NCBI GenBank assembly: GCA_009760855.2
Contig: WPIO01000032.1
Coordinates: forward strand, 372,501 to 436,500
From: Cristatella mucedo
Lineage: Eukaryota > Bryozoa > Phylactolaemata > Cristatellidae
Length of the DNA: 64,000 nucleotides
Reading direction: 5' to 3'
The translations under genes were made by a program, and so were the position numbers. The notes below the pieces were generated by a model. It worked only from the letters and a program-made list of their open reading frames with translations. It made no database searches and was not told the DNA's origin. This document shows positions 23,507 through 35,042 of the stretch, one piece after another. The first letter of the stretch is position 1, and each line of letters starts with the position of its first letter.

Positions 23507-24829
23507 CTTAAATCGTCGGCTGGATTAGCCACTACTGTGGTAGCAGGCTTTTACTCATCATCTCCGACAGCGATCGAGCGATCGAGTACGAGTTTCGATC
23601 AGAAGCGGCGGCGCAAAATGACGCACCTGGAGCACTCTTCTGACACTGAACGAAATGGACTGTAGGGAAGTGGTGGGTAAGGGTAGTCGGCGCTTTTAAT
23701 TCCACGCGTTATTTTCCCTTGAACAAATCCTGATGTTAAATCATCGGGTTTTACATGAAATAATGAGCTGACACTGAAGATTAAGTACATATTGCCGCCC
23801 TTTCGTCGTGCCAAGGGGAGTCTCCATAGCGGTCACGTAGATTTGCATGCCGCGTGTAAGTATAAGCCATCGTCTTTGCCGGCAGGCTATTGGCAGGTAA
23901 AACTTGCTAAGGAAAGAGAACTCTGAATACAACGCCGAATCTTGGCGAGTGGTAAAGTGAAGTCACTCTACATTTTCAATGAGGCACAGAGCGGGGCGTG
24001 ACAAAAAAGCTATCTGATATCAAAATACAAAAGATGACTTAAGGCTGTTGCAATTGGCCCAGCCATATCGCAGAAAGCTTGAGGATTCCGAGTGCTTTCC
24101 CTTCAGAGCAACAGAGGAGGAAGAGCGAGGGTTGGAGTAGAGCTGAGCTCGCCAGATCTGAGCTCAGGGAGCCTCGATTGAGACCGGAGCTTTCGAAAGC
24201 TTGCAATGCAACGCCGGTCGAATATCGTCACCCAGATATTGCGCTCAAGGCACAGCGAGTCGGTCGAGCGACGACCTTCGTTGCCTTTTTACTTTGGCAC
24301 AGAGATAACCAACCCCGTCGGTCTGCCTCTGTCTTCGCTCCGGTAGTCTCCGACGCAAAGGCAATGCAACGGCCAACGACGGCGCACGGACGCCGCACTA
24401 CTTGGTGGCGAGCACTCTAACGACGAGCGAGGAGGCGCGTATATGTAAGATGTTTCTTTTTTTAGCGTAGTAGCGGCTCTGAGTGCTTCGAAGAAAAATC
24501 TTGCGGTACTCGTACTCTCTCGTCCCGTTAGCAAGCGACGGCAGCCAAGTATTGCCCGACATTGCATTACTGTGTAACAATACAACGCTAGATATCAGTC
24601 AGCAGAGCTGGCGTTTCGTGGCGAAGATATTGTGTGCTGATCTGCCGACTTCTACCGCCAAGCAAAAACTCGCTCGGAGGCAAGGCGACGCGGCAAAAGC
24701 TTTCTACCACAGAACACCAGCAGACGGTCCAGGCGCTGAGGCAGGCATGGTGCTTTAAGTAGCGCCACCAGCGTCTCGTCGCGCTCCGCTTTTTTTTCTT
24801 TATATCGCCCAGCTGCTCACTGTCTGCGC
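23507..24829. other. intergenic or intronic, GC-rich toward the right
   Basis: GC-rich from about 24080 to 24430. No gene is supportable. TATATC at 24801 lies too close to the ATG at 24830 to be its normal promoter. Confidence 0.35.
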
Positions 24830-25361
24830 ATGAAGCCTCCCGAAGCCTTCTGGGTTCTCTGCAATGACGAAACGCCACATTTAATTGCAGAGTGTTCACT
24901 GGGAAGGAACCGCGGGACGAGCTACAACCTCGGCAGCAGAGCTGACGCGCCGGAGCGCTCGCCCGCGCGAGAGCGCGAGCGAGCGATCAGCTTTCGTCTT
25001 ATATCCGGTCCGGACGGCGAAGATGGCGACGCTGCCAGTGCGCACGGCAGCTCGGACGGCGACGCTGCGACGCACAATGAGAACGTCGAGGCTGAGAGCG
25101 ACAACAATAATAAAAATAACGACAACGGCGATACTGGCGCGACCGACAGTGATGGCGGATCGGGAGACAGTAGCGGGAGTGCTAGCAGCGACGGTGGCGG
25201 CAGCAGCAGCAGTAGCAGCGGAGACAGCAATGGTGCTAATAGTCCTCGAGATGTCGAGGAGGGATCGCCTGGGAGTGGTGACTTCGCAGCTCCGAGCCAA
25301 AGAGTGGAGATAAGTCCTATCGAAGCTAAAGACATAGGAGAAAACGCCGGCGGCACTCTAT

Positions 25362-25411
<50 letters not shown>

Positions 25412-25843
25412 GCGGCGGCGGTGGCGGCGGAGCCTGGCGCTACAGGCAACAATCCGCAGCCAATCGGCTCAGCGACGGGAGAGCAGCTAGCCCCCTTCGC
25501 CACGCGACCGTTGCTCTCAGGTCCGTCGGGTGAGAGCTCTCCGCCGGCGGCGGAAGCCAGCGGACCCAGAGGCGAGCCGCTGCGACCGGAGACGCCGGCC
25601 TCCGACCCCAGCAGCCTGCTGGCGGCGTCGGCTGCGCCGGCAGGCAGCTTTGCGGCGTCGTCGGCGGAGTCGGCGCCGACTTGCGGCACCTACGACGCCG
25701 GCGACGAGGACTGGGAGTCGCTGCTGCAGACGCTGCTCCGGTTCGTTTCCGGGAGCGGAGGCTATCCCGCGTCGCCGAGCGGAAGCGGAGGAGGAGCCGC
25801 TTGGTCGGCCGCGGCCCCCGACGCGAGCCGAGCGTGGCTGTGA
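24830..25843 (+). CDS. acidic Ser/Gly/Asp-rich, poly-Ala protein (exon E; 5' end uncertain)
   Basis: A 337-codon open frame, the longest plausible one in the window. From Met 24830: residues 61-135 are strongly acidic and Ser/Gly/Asp-rich with a small Asn cluster (DNNNKNNDNGD); 179-200 are poly-Ala/Val; 200-280 are Pro/Ala/Ser/Gly-rich; the C-terminal part has DEDWESLLQTLLRFVSG, a likely amphipathic helix. The Met start has no signal peptide. An acceptor aattgcag at 24883-24890 opens a phase-1 exon beginning Glu-Cys-Ser, almost as exon 2 of Asn-rich gene A does (attgcag, Glu-Cys-Thr). So the true protein may begin at 24891, spliced from a signal exon such as 22093-22150. Possible role: extracellular acidic matrix protein, or a nuclear low-complexity protein. 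I cannot decide. Confidence 0.5.
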
Positions 25844-26275
25844 ATTCGCGACTCTGCAGGCTCTTTAAAGAATACGGCTTCTCGTGCTGAACTGAAGCGA
25901 CAGCCGGCTGTCGGAGGATGAGGAGGAAGCCGGCGTGCAATTACGGCGCGCTTTTCGCTTTTTGGACCGGAAGAAACGCGGGAAACTGGTCTTGGCGCAG
26001 CTGGTAAGAGCGTAGAAGCAAACTGGCTCACATCTGGAAAAGAAGCAGTGGCACACCCCCCCAAAGATTTCAACCGCGCGGAGCGCTCCTCGTATGCCGA
26101 CAGAGTGCTAAACGTAAACATTACAATAGCCTGTCTAACGGCATCGACATGTTTTTGCTCTGCTCCGAGCCCGAGTTTGGCGACGGCGAATCAGACATCT
26201 TGTAATGACGTTGCGCCGCCACGAGTCGTGCGACTGGACGCTCTCAGGATTTGTGAGCGATGGAGGATTTCTGAA

Positions 26276-26281
26276 AATAAA
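26276..26281 (+). terminator. polyadenylation signal downstream of exon E
   Basis: AATAAA about 430 bases after the TGA of the exon E frame. Confidence 0.45.
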
Positions 26282-26479
26282 TGCAATTCAAGTAGTTTAC
26301 TTCTTGGTTAATTTTGCATCTTTTGACGACGAATTCGAATCAGCTACTGAGCGAGCGACGCGGAAACGAGCGCCGCATTCGCACGTCGTTAGGTAGCGTC
26401 ATTAGGTAGCTTCATTAGGTAGCGTCGTAATTCAGGCAGTCCTTTGAGGGCACAGTTGCTGGCGAGAAAACGGCTGCGC

Positions 26480-26580
26480 GAAGTTGGCTTATTAATAAGA
26501 TTAAAAAGATTATTAATATTAATATAATTAATTATTAATACGATATTAATTATATATTTATAATTATTAATACGATTGAG
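26480..26580. repeat. AT-rich quasi-palindromic tract
   Basis: About 100 bases almost free of G and C, built from ATTAAT, TTAATTA and TATTAATACGAT words. 'attattaatacgat' occurs twice. Confidence 0.7.
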
Positions 26581-26724
26581 GGCACGCGCGGACGTTCCGT
26601 CGAGTTCCGAAGTCTACGCTCCGAAGCCGTCGTTAGCAGAGAGGATTAAAAAGTAGGGCACAGGTGACGGCTGAATCGGCGGCCTTGTTTATCTAGCGAC
26701 TAAAAAGCGTTATCGGCAAATAAG

Positions 26725-26905
26725 TAAAAAATCTTAGCCGATTAAACAGCCTCTTTTGTGTAGCGACATAATGGCCTGTACGGCTATCACAACCAAGCAG
26801 CGATAAGGGATGGCCCACCGCAGGAATCGAACCCACGACCTCGGAACCGAGGTCGTGAAAGCAAGGGCCTTACCTGGTGGGCCATCACGGCTCACCAATA
26901 CTCCG
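26725..26905 (-). mobile_element. SINE family 1 copy (tRNA-derived), near full length
   Basis: Minus strand: 'gtgatggcccaccaggtaag' (A-box region), a perfect hairpin CACGACCTCGG-aa-CCGAGGTCGTG at 26834-26857, B box 'gtgggttcgattcctgcgg', then 'gtgatagccgtacaggcc', the tail 'agaggctgtttaatcggct'. One of the best-preserved copies. Confidence 0.9.
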
Positions 26906-26934
26906 CTTGCAGCGAGAAAATATGGGTGTTCTGC

Positions 26935-27005
26935 CTAAGGGACTCGAACCCGCGACCTCGGTAGCGAAGTGCGAGCTTCTGAACCCCGGCTTACGACCAT
27001 GCGCG
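26935..27005 (-). mobile_element. tRNA-like SINE head
   Basis: Minus strand carries 'gaggtcgcgggttcgagtcc' (B box) after an A-box-like 'gtaagccggggttcagaagc'. It resembles the head of SINE family 2 and has no tail. It is not a convincing functional tRNA gene because the arms do not pair well by eye. Confidence 0.5.
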
Positions 27006-27109
27006 CGCGAATGCATGCGCTGGTGGCGCTAGACTCTCCCGGAGGGCGACCGCACCGCTAGGTCAGTGCTCGTCAAGCCCCGCCGGTCGTCCGGGGCAGC
27101 CCGCTCATA

Positions 27110-27175
27110 GCGTGGCGGCGGCGGCGGCGGTGGCGGCGGCGGCGGCGGCGGCGGCGACGGTGGCGGCGGCGACCC
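27110..27175. repeat. (GGC)n trinucleotide repeat
   Basis: Interrupted GGC/GGT run, which produces poly-Pro or poly-Gly frames. Confidence 0.85.
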
Positions 27176-27328
27176 AGCTTTCGACAATGAGTCTGGCGCA
27201 CTCGTTTCTCCAGTGGGGACGGCCGGGCGGGGGCAGTCGCTTGCGATTCGCAAGATTGAGCCGATATCTAGAGGCGCTATCATTTCCTTAGAAGGAGGCG
27301 TCACATTTTTAGGAGATGCCTAAGAGAT

Positions 27329-27440
<112 letters not shown>

Positions 27441-27634
27441 GTGCCTAGCGCGGCTGCCGGGCGGCACATCTTCTGCACGCAGCTTCGGTCAGCTTCCGCG
27501 AGGATGCCCCCATTTTATGTAGCGGTTTGAGCAGCCGATCCAGGCATCGGGCCTTTGAGGCGCAGCTGCTTTGAGGTGATCCCTTCGGTGAGCAAGAACC
27601 GTTTTCTATCTAGATTGGGCGCTCAGTGTACCTG

Positions 27635-27750
27635 CTTGCCCAGGCGCCTTCGAGGTGCGCCTTCGAGGCGCGCCTTCGAGGCGCGCTTTCGAGGCGATCC
27701 TTCGAGGCGATCCTTCGAGGCGCGCTTTCGAGGCGCGCCGCCTGGGCAAG
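27635..27750. repeat. 13-bp minisatellite flanked by 12-bp inverted repeats
   Basis: Seven units of about 13 bases (cttcgaggcgcgc and variants) sit between CTTGCCCAGGCG (27635-27646) and its exact reverse complement (27739-27750). Every unit contains TTCGA and most contain GGCGCGC. Confidence 0.8.
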
Positions 27751-29280
27751 TCAAATGAGACAGTGGCCATTTCCTTGCACGCTGGGCACGAAAAGCCTGT
27801 AGGATGGCACGTGATGGCACGCCGCAGCTGGCGTCAAGCTTCGAGCTCTTCGAAAACGCGGCTAGACGCCATTTCTCAGCAGCGCAGGAGGCTGGGAAGC
27901 CCTTCGAGAGCGAGCGGTGCTACTTTCGGCTCCGCGCGAGGTTCAGGCTGCGGTGTCCAGAGACAACTACAGAGGCATGCCGTGACGAGCCGATTCCGAG
28001 TCGGTGTCGCACGTGGGAGAATTGAAGCTTGTCTGAACGAGTCCCGGAAGCAGCGGAATCTCTAAATATTTACTCGCCAATCAGATGCTAGAACGCTAAT
28101 ACCAGGAGGCTCGTGCAAGTTGACTGAGATTAGTAGAGGCACGTGAGGTATGGTCATTAGAAGCCGAGTATATCGTACTTGCGACTTATACCTTACAAAA
28201 CGCTTATCTGAAGTTACGATAAGTCAATAGCAATTGTTCCCAGTACTGACCAGACGCGAGAGCGCTCCACTTGAGCAGTGTAATATATGGCCACACCTTC
28301 AGGAGAATGACTGATTATTTGACTATTGTTGATCGCCGTCAAGCTCAGCAACAGTTTGCAATGCAGCTGTGTGCATCGGAGCGGCGTGCATGGCTCACTG
28401 GCTTTCTAGCTTTGAGGCACTGGCTCTACCGGTCACAGTCACGCGTCTGCTAGGACGCTTGCGTCTTATGCATGGGCGAAATTGGGGAAAGCATTTTCGC
28501 TCCGGATCCGCTAAAGCGCACGCATAGCTATAACTTGAAAAATAGGCGTTATCATCGGTGGTAACCAAAGCGAGTGACGTAAGGATCTTTACCGTCGGAT
28601 TCGTTGCTTTCGTTTGCTATTGTCGATAGTGCACCGTCGCTCGGCTCGGATGGCTAGTGGGCTTGCTAATACGCTGCTAAATAAACTCCTTGTGGACTAC
28701 TCACTCACGCGCTCACTCTCACCGCTTCCTTTTTACGAGCAATAGATTTTACAGTTTTTTTATTTTTTTCGGTGGTACTCATGATTTTATTAATCGAGGC
28801 GTATATTTAGGACACTGCCTTCTATAAAATATCTCACACCCACTCCAGCCTAGTTGTTTCGAGCTAAGGGCGACTCGTGGAAGAAAGCGCCTCTTCTGCC
28901 GACTCGATAGGCTGCGACGTCACGGTTCCGCTGTATAGTGTCGCTCTTGGCCGCTTCTGTGCGTTTTGTAACGATCGCTGTCGTTTCGCCGGCACCTATC
29001 GCGAGAATGGGAGCGGAGAGGGGCAGAGGTGGCAAAGCCATGCGGCTTATTGGCACCGTGGCGACGCCGTCCCAACGGGTCACGATCGCTACACACCTCC
29101 CCCTTAGGCCGTCCTATCTGGTGCTCGGCTATCCGATGCTGCTTTAGGCAACCGATCTATCTTTAGATTTGACTCGGCAATCAGCTGCGGCGAAGCCATT
29201 CTTCGCTGCCGCCTTATTTAGTGAGCATATCTAGGTGACGCCAGGCAGCAGCCGCGGCGAGAACCAGCCTTTGACCGCGA
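27751..29280. other. intergenic, no gene seen
   Basis: Alternates GC-rich (27780-28030, 28860-29110) and AT-rich (28690-28850) sequence. ORFs up to 136 codons, with no domain or splice support. Confidence 0.4.
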
Positions 29281-29690
29281 CAGCGAAGGTGCGCTCTTAT
29301 TTGCCGTGCCAGAAATACACTCAAATCGGCTTGCGCGGACGGGTCGCTCGCGAAGGCTAATGCAAAACGCGCTCACGTGCGAGCGGCGCTTAGAGCGAGC
29401 GAGCGAGCGAGAGCTCGCTCGCGCGAGTCCAATAATGGCTAGGAGCTCGACAGGATCCGAGAGAGTAAGCTCTGCAAGAGAGAGATGCCCGTACCGTAAG
29501 AGTAGTAAGGACGCAATGAATACTGCAGCAGCCGCCGAGAGACATCCAGCAGCGACAAATGGCTGCCACTAGCTAACTGCAGATCGTCTCCAAAGAGAAA
29601 GGAGGCAGAGAAAAGCTGAGCAGCAGCGCGTCGCAAGAGCGACGAGAGCCCGCACGGCCGCCAGCGCTGCCGGTTCTTCTTGAGGGTTAA
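29281..29690. other. GC-rich segment, no gene seen
   Basis: Contains a GAGC tandem with an internal GCGAGCGA/TCGCTCGC inverted pair (about 29397-29425). No supportable gene. Confidence 0.45.
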
Positions 29691-29694
29691 GGGT

Positions 29695-29845
29695 TAGCTG
29701 ATTCAACAACCTCATCTATATGGCGGCAAAGAGCCGCCTTAGCGGTCCTGCAGTGGTCGATAAAGGATAGCCCACGGCAGGACTCGAACCCACGATCTGG
29801 CGCCCTGAAGGGTGAGCACATTTCCGCCAGGCTAAGACTCAGGCG
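29695..29845 (-). mobile_element. SINE family 1 copy (tRNA-derived)
   Basis: Minus strand: A-box region 'cttagcctggcggaaatg', B box 'gtgggttcgagtcctgccg', then 'ggctatcctttatcgacc', 'aagaggctgttg'-like sequence diverged as 'gaggttgttgaatcagcta'. Near full length. Confidence 0.8.
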
Positions 29846-30265
29846 TTGGACGAAAGAAGGTTGTCCGCTTCGGGCCCTTCCGCGTCGAACCTCGGCTGTC
29901 CGGCGACGCAGGCAAGCATCGTAACGACCGCCGTCCTATCCAGCAGCACAGGCTGCGCGCCGCGCGCCACGCCTCTCAGCGATCGGAGCGAGCGCGCTTG
30001 GCTGCAGCCGCTCGGAGAAGAGCAGAATGAATGCGCTCGCTCGCTGTACCGGAAGTTCGCTCGCTCTGGCGGCGGCGGCGGCGCTCGGCCCCGCCGCCGC
30101 CGCCAGAGCGGCCGACGTCGCTCTCGCAGCGAATCGGGCAGGCGATGAATGACGGCTTCTCGCTTCTCGCTGAGCTGCGGCCTCCGGATTTTTCCAATGC
30201 AGAAAAGCAGTCGAAACGTTTTGCCTCTGCGGTGCGAATAATTGGCGCATTTTTCGTGGCCTCCT
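29846..30265. other. GC-rich, CpG-rich island
   Basis: Includes paired GGC-rich and GCC-rich blocks at 30069-30110 that could fold into a large hairpin. Overlapping Ala/Arg-rich ORFs on both strands are not called. Confidence 0.45.
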
Positions 30266-30570
30266 CATTTCTATGACGAGAAAAAGCTGAAACCTGCGGT
30301 ATGGATGGCGACGATAGTCTCTCGCCCAGGTTGAAATCTACGCTGAGTCGACGAAGGTCGCGTAGGGATCTACGAAGGTCACGTCGGGATCTACGCTAGC
30401 GTTAAAACACGACGATTTACAGGCCAGCTCTTCTGCATGCGTGGCTTCCGTCGGACACACATTTCTACGCACATGGCTGGTTACGCTCACTAGGAGGTAG
30501 TCACCTGACCCAACATTGACTCAGCAAACCACCCGTCAGTTACAGTGAGCGTGCGTTATTGATTCCATTC
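30266..30570. other. intergenic, no gene seen
   Basis: A short imperfect duplication 'gaaggtcgcgtagggatctac / gaaggtcacgtcgggatctac' spans about 30353-30400. Otherwise nothing. Confidence 0.4.
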
Positions 30571-30574
30571 AGCA

Positions 30575-30745
30575 CCCCCGGGTCTTAGCCCAGGGGTAAG
30601 GCGCTCGCAATACACGATCGAAATCGTGGGTTCGAGTACTACGGCAGACAATGCTTTCTTGCCTGCCGCAAGCGGGATGGTAGCCACAGAGGCTATTCTG
30701 CTGCAATATAAATGAGCCTGCTAGATCAGCCGAGATCGGCCGAGA
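30575..30745 (+). mobile_element. SINE family 1 copy (tRNA-derived)
   Basis: A box 'cttagcccaggggtaaggc', B box 'gtgggttcgagtactacgg', 'ctgccgcaagcgggatggta', 'ggctattctgctgcaatata' and the end 'gcctgctagatcagcc'. Followed by a short AGATCAGCCG tandem (30728-30776). Confidence 0.85.
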
Positions 30746-31065
30746 TCAGCCGAGATCAGCCGAGATCAGCAGAGATAGGCCTACATTTTCTTTCTTACTT
30801 TACTCCCGGTTGCAAACCGAACCAAAATGAACATTTGTAGGAAGCGAGGAAAGGTATGTAGTTGTTGTTTTAATTTCTCATCATAAATGGGCAAAATAAA
30901 TTTAATATAAGCAGATATCGACCCAGCCGAGGGTAAAGATTCGCTGCTGCAGCAGTAGCAACAGGCCAATGGATAGCCTATTTGATCTACCAGCTAAAAG
31001 CTGCATTCAGACTGTCCAACTTATTTATACTCATATCTACGACTAGCGAATTCATCGATTCCTGT

Positions 31066-31135
31066 GCAGCTAATGTACAGCGCCTAGAAAGAGACTGAGT
31101 TCTCCGAGTGCGCTTTATCGAGTGTATTATTATCG
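31066..31135 (+). mobile_element. LINE 3' tail remnant
   Basis: 'acagcgcctagaaagagact', 'gagttctccgag', 'cgctttatcgagt' then ATT units: the 3' end of the local CR1/L2-like LINE. Almost no body is left. Confidence 0.65.
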
Positions 31136-32540
31136 ATGATATTTGGCCGCAATTATGAAAGAGCGTCATAACCATAAGCGAAATTTGGCCAAGCTGGCCA
31201 TACAAAAAGTTGGGCTGAGTACATAGACGAGAGCAAAAATATTGGCACGGAGTCATTTTACGACAAGACAACGGTGCAAGCCTTCGCGTTACGGTATCTT
31301 TAAAATAGCTATGCTCCGATGCCCTTGAGGGAGGAGACCATGTATTAAGAACGGTGAAAATCAAATTGTTGTTGTGGACATTTTCTATTTGCACTAGAAT
31401 AGTATGCATGCAAATATTATGCCAACCGGCGCGCTTGACAGCGCACAGTCTGACGAGGGCATATCTCGCTGAGCAGACGCGCCCATTTCTACATTTTCTG
31501 GGTGCTTTTCCTGCAGCTGCACTGACAATTGCCTCGATCGAAAGTTCGCGAAGGGAAAGCACGGATTGCTTCGGTATAACGGCACGCTTACCGTCAAATT
31601 CTCGCTCTTCTCGGTTGATGTGGGATTGTGGGATGCCTACAAGCGTTCGCGGAGCGCACTCGCCCACCGCCGCTTTCGCTGCTGCTGCAACTTCTGTCAT
31701 TAATGTTGAGCACGAGACCAATTTGCTAATGGATATCGCTCAGGAGCTGGCCGCTAAGAATACGATTTCTACATTTGAGACTCATGATGCTACCGTCAAC
31801 TACAAGCCTACGCCCGTCAAGTGGCGTTCTCGTTTGCACGCTTTTGTTTGATCTCGTTTGCACGCCTTGTTTAATTGGCACGAAACTAAACTGGCAGTCT
31901 GTGCAATACCTGCGGCTGTGAGAGAGCACACGAATAGTAACGAGTCCATTTTTAGACACATGCTGAGGTTATTTTACTCGTAATTTAGATTGGAGGACTG
32001 TTGAAGGGTCGAAGGGTGAGGAAACAAATGGCAAGTATACCTCTTACAAACAGAGTGGCGGCGTAATAGGCTCTCGATAAGGTAAGCAAAGAAGCGCTCA
32101 GCTACACGTACTCTTGAGACTAACTCGTTAAACTTCCCTTTCGGTCCGAGATACTCTTCGATGAGCTTAATTAAACCAGTTTGCCGATCTCTTCAGTTAA
32201 GGTGGACATAAGAAAAAGTTTAACGGTGAAAATGCAGCTCTTGCGGAAATGACGCAGCTCTGAGGGCTGCAGTGCAATCGTGGCCGAATGCAGGCACACG
32301 CAGCTGCACATTGGTTGCAGGTTTAAACCACTTTAGGCAAATAAGGGTATATGAAGCGAATACAATCTCGCGTGCAGTATGGCAGTGTAGCTGTGGCAGT
32401 ATTAAACCGTGCTTGGACAATGCCTTGTCAGCGACTCGAAACGACTCGGAGAGGCCAGTCCGTGAGGGCACGCCGTCCGGTGCTTACTCGCTACCTCAGA
32501 GACGTAGGTAGATAAAGCGCGTGATCGAGGTCTCGCAGAC
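31136..32540. other. intergenic, ORFs of uncertain status
   Basis: Two overlapping antisense ORFs occupy 30987-31721 (minus, 244 codons) and 31354-31851 (plus, 165 codons). The minus ORF runs through the LINE tail above, so it is probably accidental. The plus ORF has a balanced stretch (VEHETNLLMDIAQELAAKN) but no domain, promoter or splice support. I do not call either as a gene. Confidence 0.35.
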
Positions 32541-33075
32541 GTGACCCGGCGACCACGCAGGCTTGAAGCGATAGGCATTCTAGATAAGCCAAAGAAAGGT
32601 CGACGTTTCACTGCGGCGAGCGCCGCATCTATAACTGCAGCGCTCGAGCCGCTCGAACGCCGCACAGCGAGCCGCGAGCGCGCGAGGAGCGTTTCCAGTG
32701 TCGCCAGCGAAGCCGGAACCCTAAAAGGTAGCGAGCACCTTAGTCTGCTGCACCGCTCTCTAGGCGCAGAGGAGCGAGCGAGCGGGCCACCTTTGGTAGG
32801 CGGCGCTGCTGTGCTCCACCGAGCGCCGCGCGTCGCTTCGCGCCGCGCGGCTCTCGGTGGCGGGCGCGACTCATGCTCAGTGTTCGTCGGGGCGCGAGCG
32901 CGGTGCCACTCGTCGGTCTGCAGTGCTAGCGAGCTCGCGAAAAGGAGCGTCGCTTTGCAGTAGGCTAGCTCTCGCGTCAACGAGCGCGCGCGCGCGCGAT
33001 GGCGGCCGAGTCGGCGCCCCACGAGACGCGCGCGCGGCATGGCGGCGTCGCGCGCGTTTACTCTTTCAGCTCGCG
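32540..33075 (+). promoter_or_regulatory. CpG island at the 5' end of the EF-hand gene
   Basis: GC-rich sequence dense in CG, with GAGCGAGC and GCGCGC runs, ending at the ATG at 33076. No TATA box. This fits a CpG-island promoter, in contrast to the TATA promoters of the Asn-rich genes. Confidence 0.5.
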
Positions 33076-34985
33076 ATGGGCAACGACCGCGAAAGGCTGA
33101 TCAAGGCGCTCTTCCGGGCGTATCTCGGTGGGTGCGCGCGTCGGTGCGCGCCGTCTTCGCTTTCGTCCGGCGCCGAAGCGAGCGCGAAGCCCCCCCCCCC
33201 GCGAGCGCCGGCGCAGCCGATGGCCTTCACCCCGAGCGCCGCGCTCGGCGTCGGCGTTTTCACGACGCCGAGCGTTTCTTTCATCGCTTCTTCCTTCCGC
33301 CGCTATAGCTCCGGCCGGTGGAGTGAGCAGCAAGGAGACTCTCACGAAGACCGCCGAGGTACGAAGGCCACCGCCGCCGAGTGCCGCTCGCCGAGACCGG
33401 CGAGCGCCGCTCTCCGTGCAGAGCTCGCCGTCTGAGCGTCCATTTTTCCCTTGCGGTCGCCAGCGACAACGGCTGCGACGGGGGCAGAGGCGCTCGAAGC
33501 GAGCTCTTAAAGATGGCGGCCGACGCGTTCCGTTCGCAGAAAGCCGCGGCCTTCTTAAAGGACAAGCCAGAGACGGCTGCCAAGATACAGACCGTCCTAG
33601 AGAAGGTGTGGATCGCGGTCAGCACCAATTTGGCACACGCGAATCCCGACTCCATCACCGAACAGGAGTTCGTCTCGTCTTGGATCTCGACCACCGCCGG
33701 CCGCGCCAGCGTGACGGAGCAAGACGATTGGCTGTTTCTACTATTCAAAGTAGTCGTAGGGGTAATGGACGCTGACGGTACGCACTGGAGATTCTTCGGC
33801 GGCACTGCCGTTGCCCAAAGAGCGCCACTGCGCGCAGCAGTCGTCACCGCCTTGAGCTGCGGCTGTGCTCACGCACGCACGCGCGCTCGCGCGCTCGCGC
33901 GTACGCTCGCGAGCTAACGTGCGCGCGTGCGTACGCTCGCTTGGCATGCGCGGCGAGTTGAATGCGCCGTATCTTAGCATTGCCGCCTGCGGTGAGCTTT
34001 CAGGCGACGGCACAGTGAATTTGCAAGAGTTCGCAGCTGCGAAGCAGGCATTCAGCGGCTGGTCGAGCGAAAAGTCAGCGACCTACTTCGGCAAACTGGA
34101 CACCGTAAGGAGGCCCGGCACTTCCGGCGAGGCGCGCGCCATCGAACCGGGTCGAGCTCGGTTGGATGCTGGCCACCCCCGGCTCGACCCCACGGATCGG
34201 ATTGACGGCCGGGGGCAGTGCAGAAGAATTCTACGCTCGCTTCCGGCAGCGCTGCTGCAGGCTAGAGACCCGTGCTCGGGGCGGGTGGTTTGGGACGGGG
34301 GGCGCCGCCTAAACGCACGACAGCACGGCGACGCCCAGCGAAGATCGCGGCAGCGTCTCGGAGAGACGCGATACTGCCGCAATTGGCGTCCAGGGGGCCG
34401 CGTGGCGTGAACACGGAAACTATCACCCAATAACCGACCGAATGCGACAGGTGGCGGCAGCGGCGGCGGTTCGTGGCTTTTAGCGGCAAAATTTCGCGCG
34501 ATCAATTCGCGAGCGGCCACTTTTGAGATTCGCGCAGCCGCCGCGAGAAGACGGCTGGCCGGTAGCTTGCACGAGCGACGGGTGAGAAGCAGGTAGCGAA
34601 TCGTCAGCGAATGGATCCGCAGCGATCCGAATGTCGCACAGGACGCGAGGATCGAGCCGCGAAGTCTGCAGCCGCGATCGCACAAAAACTCGGGTTCTGG
34701 CGCGATGCGCTCGGTGGCGCACCTAGATTGCCCTTGACCCGAAGCCAATCGCAAAGCCGATGAGCGATAAGATAAACCGGCACGCCCGCTACGAAGAGCG
34801 CGCGCTAAACCAAATTTGACTTATCATCACGAAATCAGTTTATCATCTCTTGACGGGTTGACTTTTTTCAGAATGGTGACGGTACTTTGAATAAGGAAGA
34901 AGTCATAGCAGCTGTCGACCAAATGTTCTTCGGATCGGATGCAAGTCAATCGTTCTTCTGCCCTCCGGAAGAATACGGGGTGTAG
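33076..34985 (+). CDS. sarcoplasmic calcium-binding-type EF-hand protein (five exons, 196 aa)
   Basis: Model: 33076-33127, 33309-33358, 33504-33777, 34004-34104, 34872-34985. All junctions are GT-AG and in phase. Two canonical EF-hand loops are each completed by splicing: residues 123-134 (DADGDGTVNLQE, joined across exons 3-4) and 158-169 (DTNGDGTLNKEE, joined across exons 4-5), 35 residues apart as in a paired EF domain. The N-terminal half has two degenerate hands (around residues 17-32 and NPDSITEQEF) without the acidic ligands. Total length and four-hand layout fit invertebrate sarcoplasmic calcium-binding proteins, cytosolic Ca2+ buffers of muscle and nerve. The exon 3 acceptor (gaagcgag) lacks a pyrimidine tract and is the weakest junction; translation could instead start at Met 33513. 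An AATAAA lies 52 bases after the stop. Confidence 0.8.
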
Positions 34986-35036
34986 GCCGTCTCATCGCGA
35001 GCACTCAGCTTTACTCCACGCGTGTGCGTTTAGTCT

Positions 35037-35042
35037 AATAAA
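35037..35042 (+). terminator. polyadenylation signal, EF-hand gene
   Basis: AATAAA in 'gtctaataaatctg', 52 bases past the TAG. Confidence 0.7.

Noticed and set aside
26935-27005. Functional tRNA gene
   Set aside because: B box is good but the cloverleaf arms do not pair convincingly, and similar heads belong to SINEs nearby.
30987-31851. Antisense ORF pair of 244 and 165 codons
   Set aside because: The longer one reads through a reversed LINE tail; neither shows a domain or splice signals. The plus one deserves a transcript check only.
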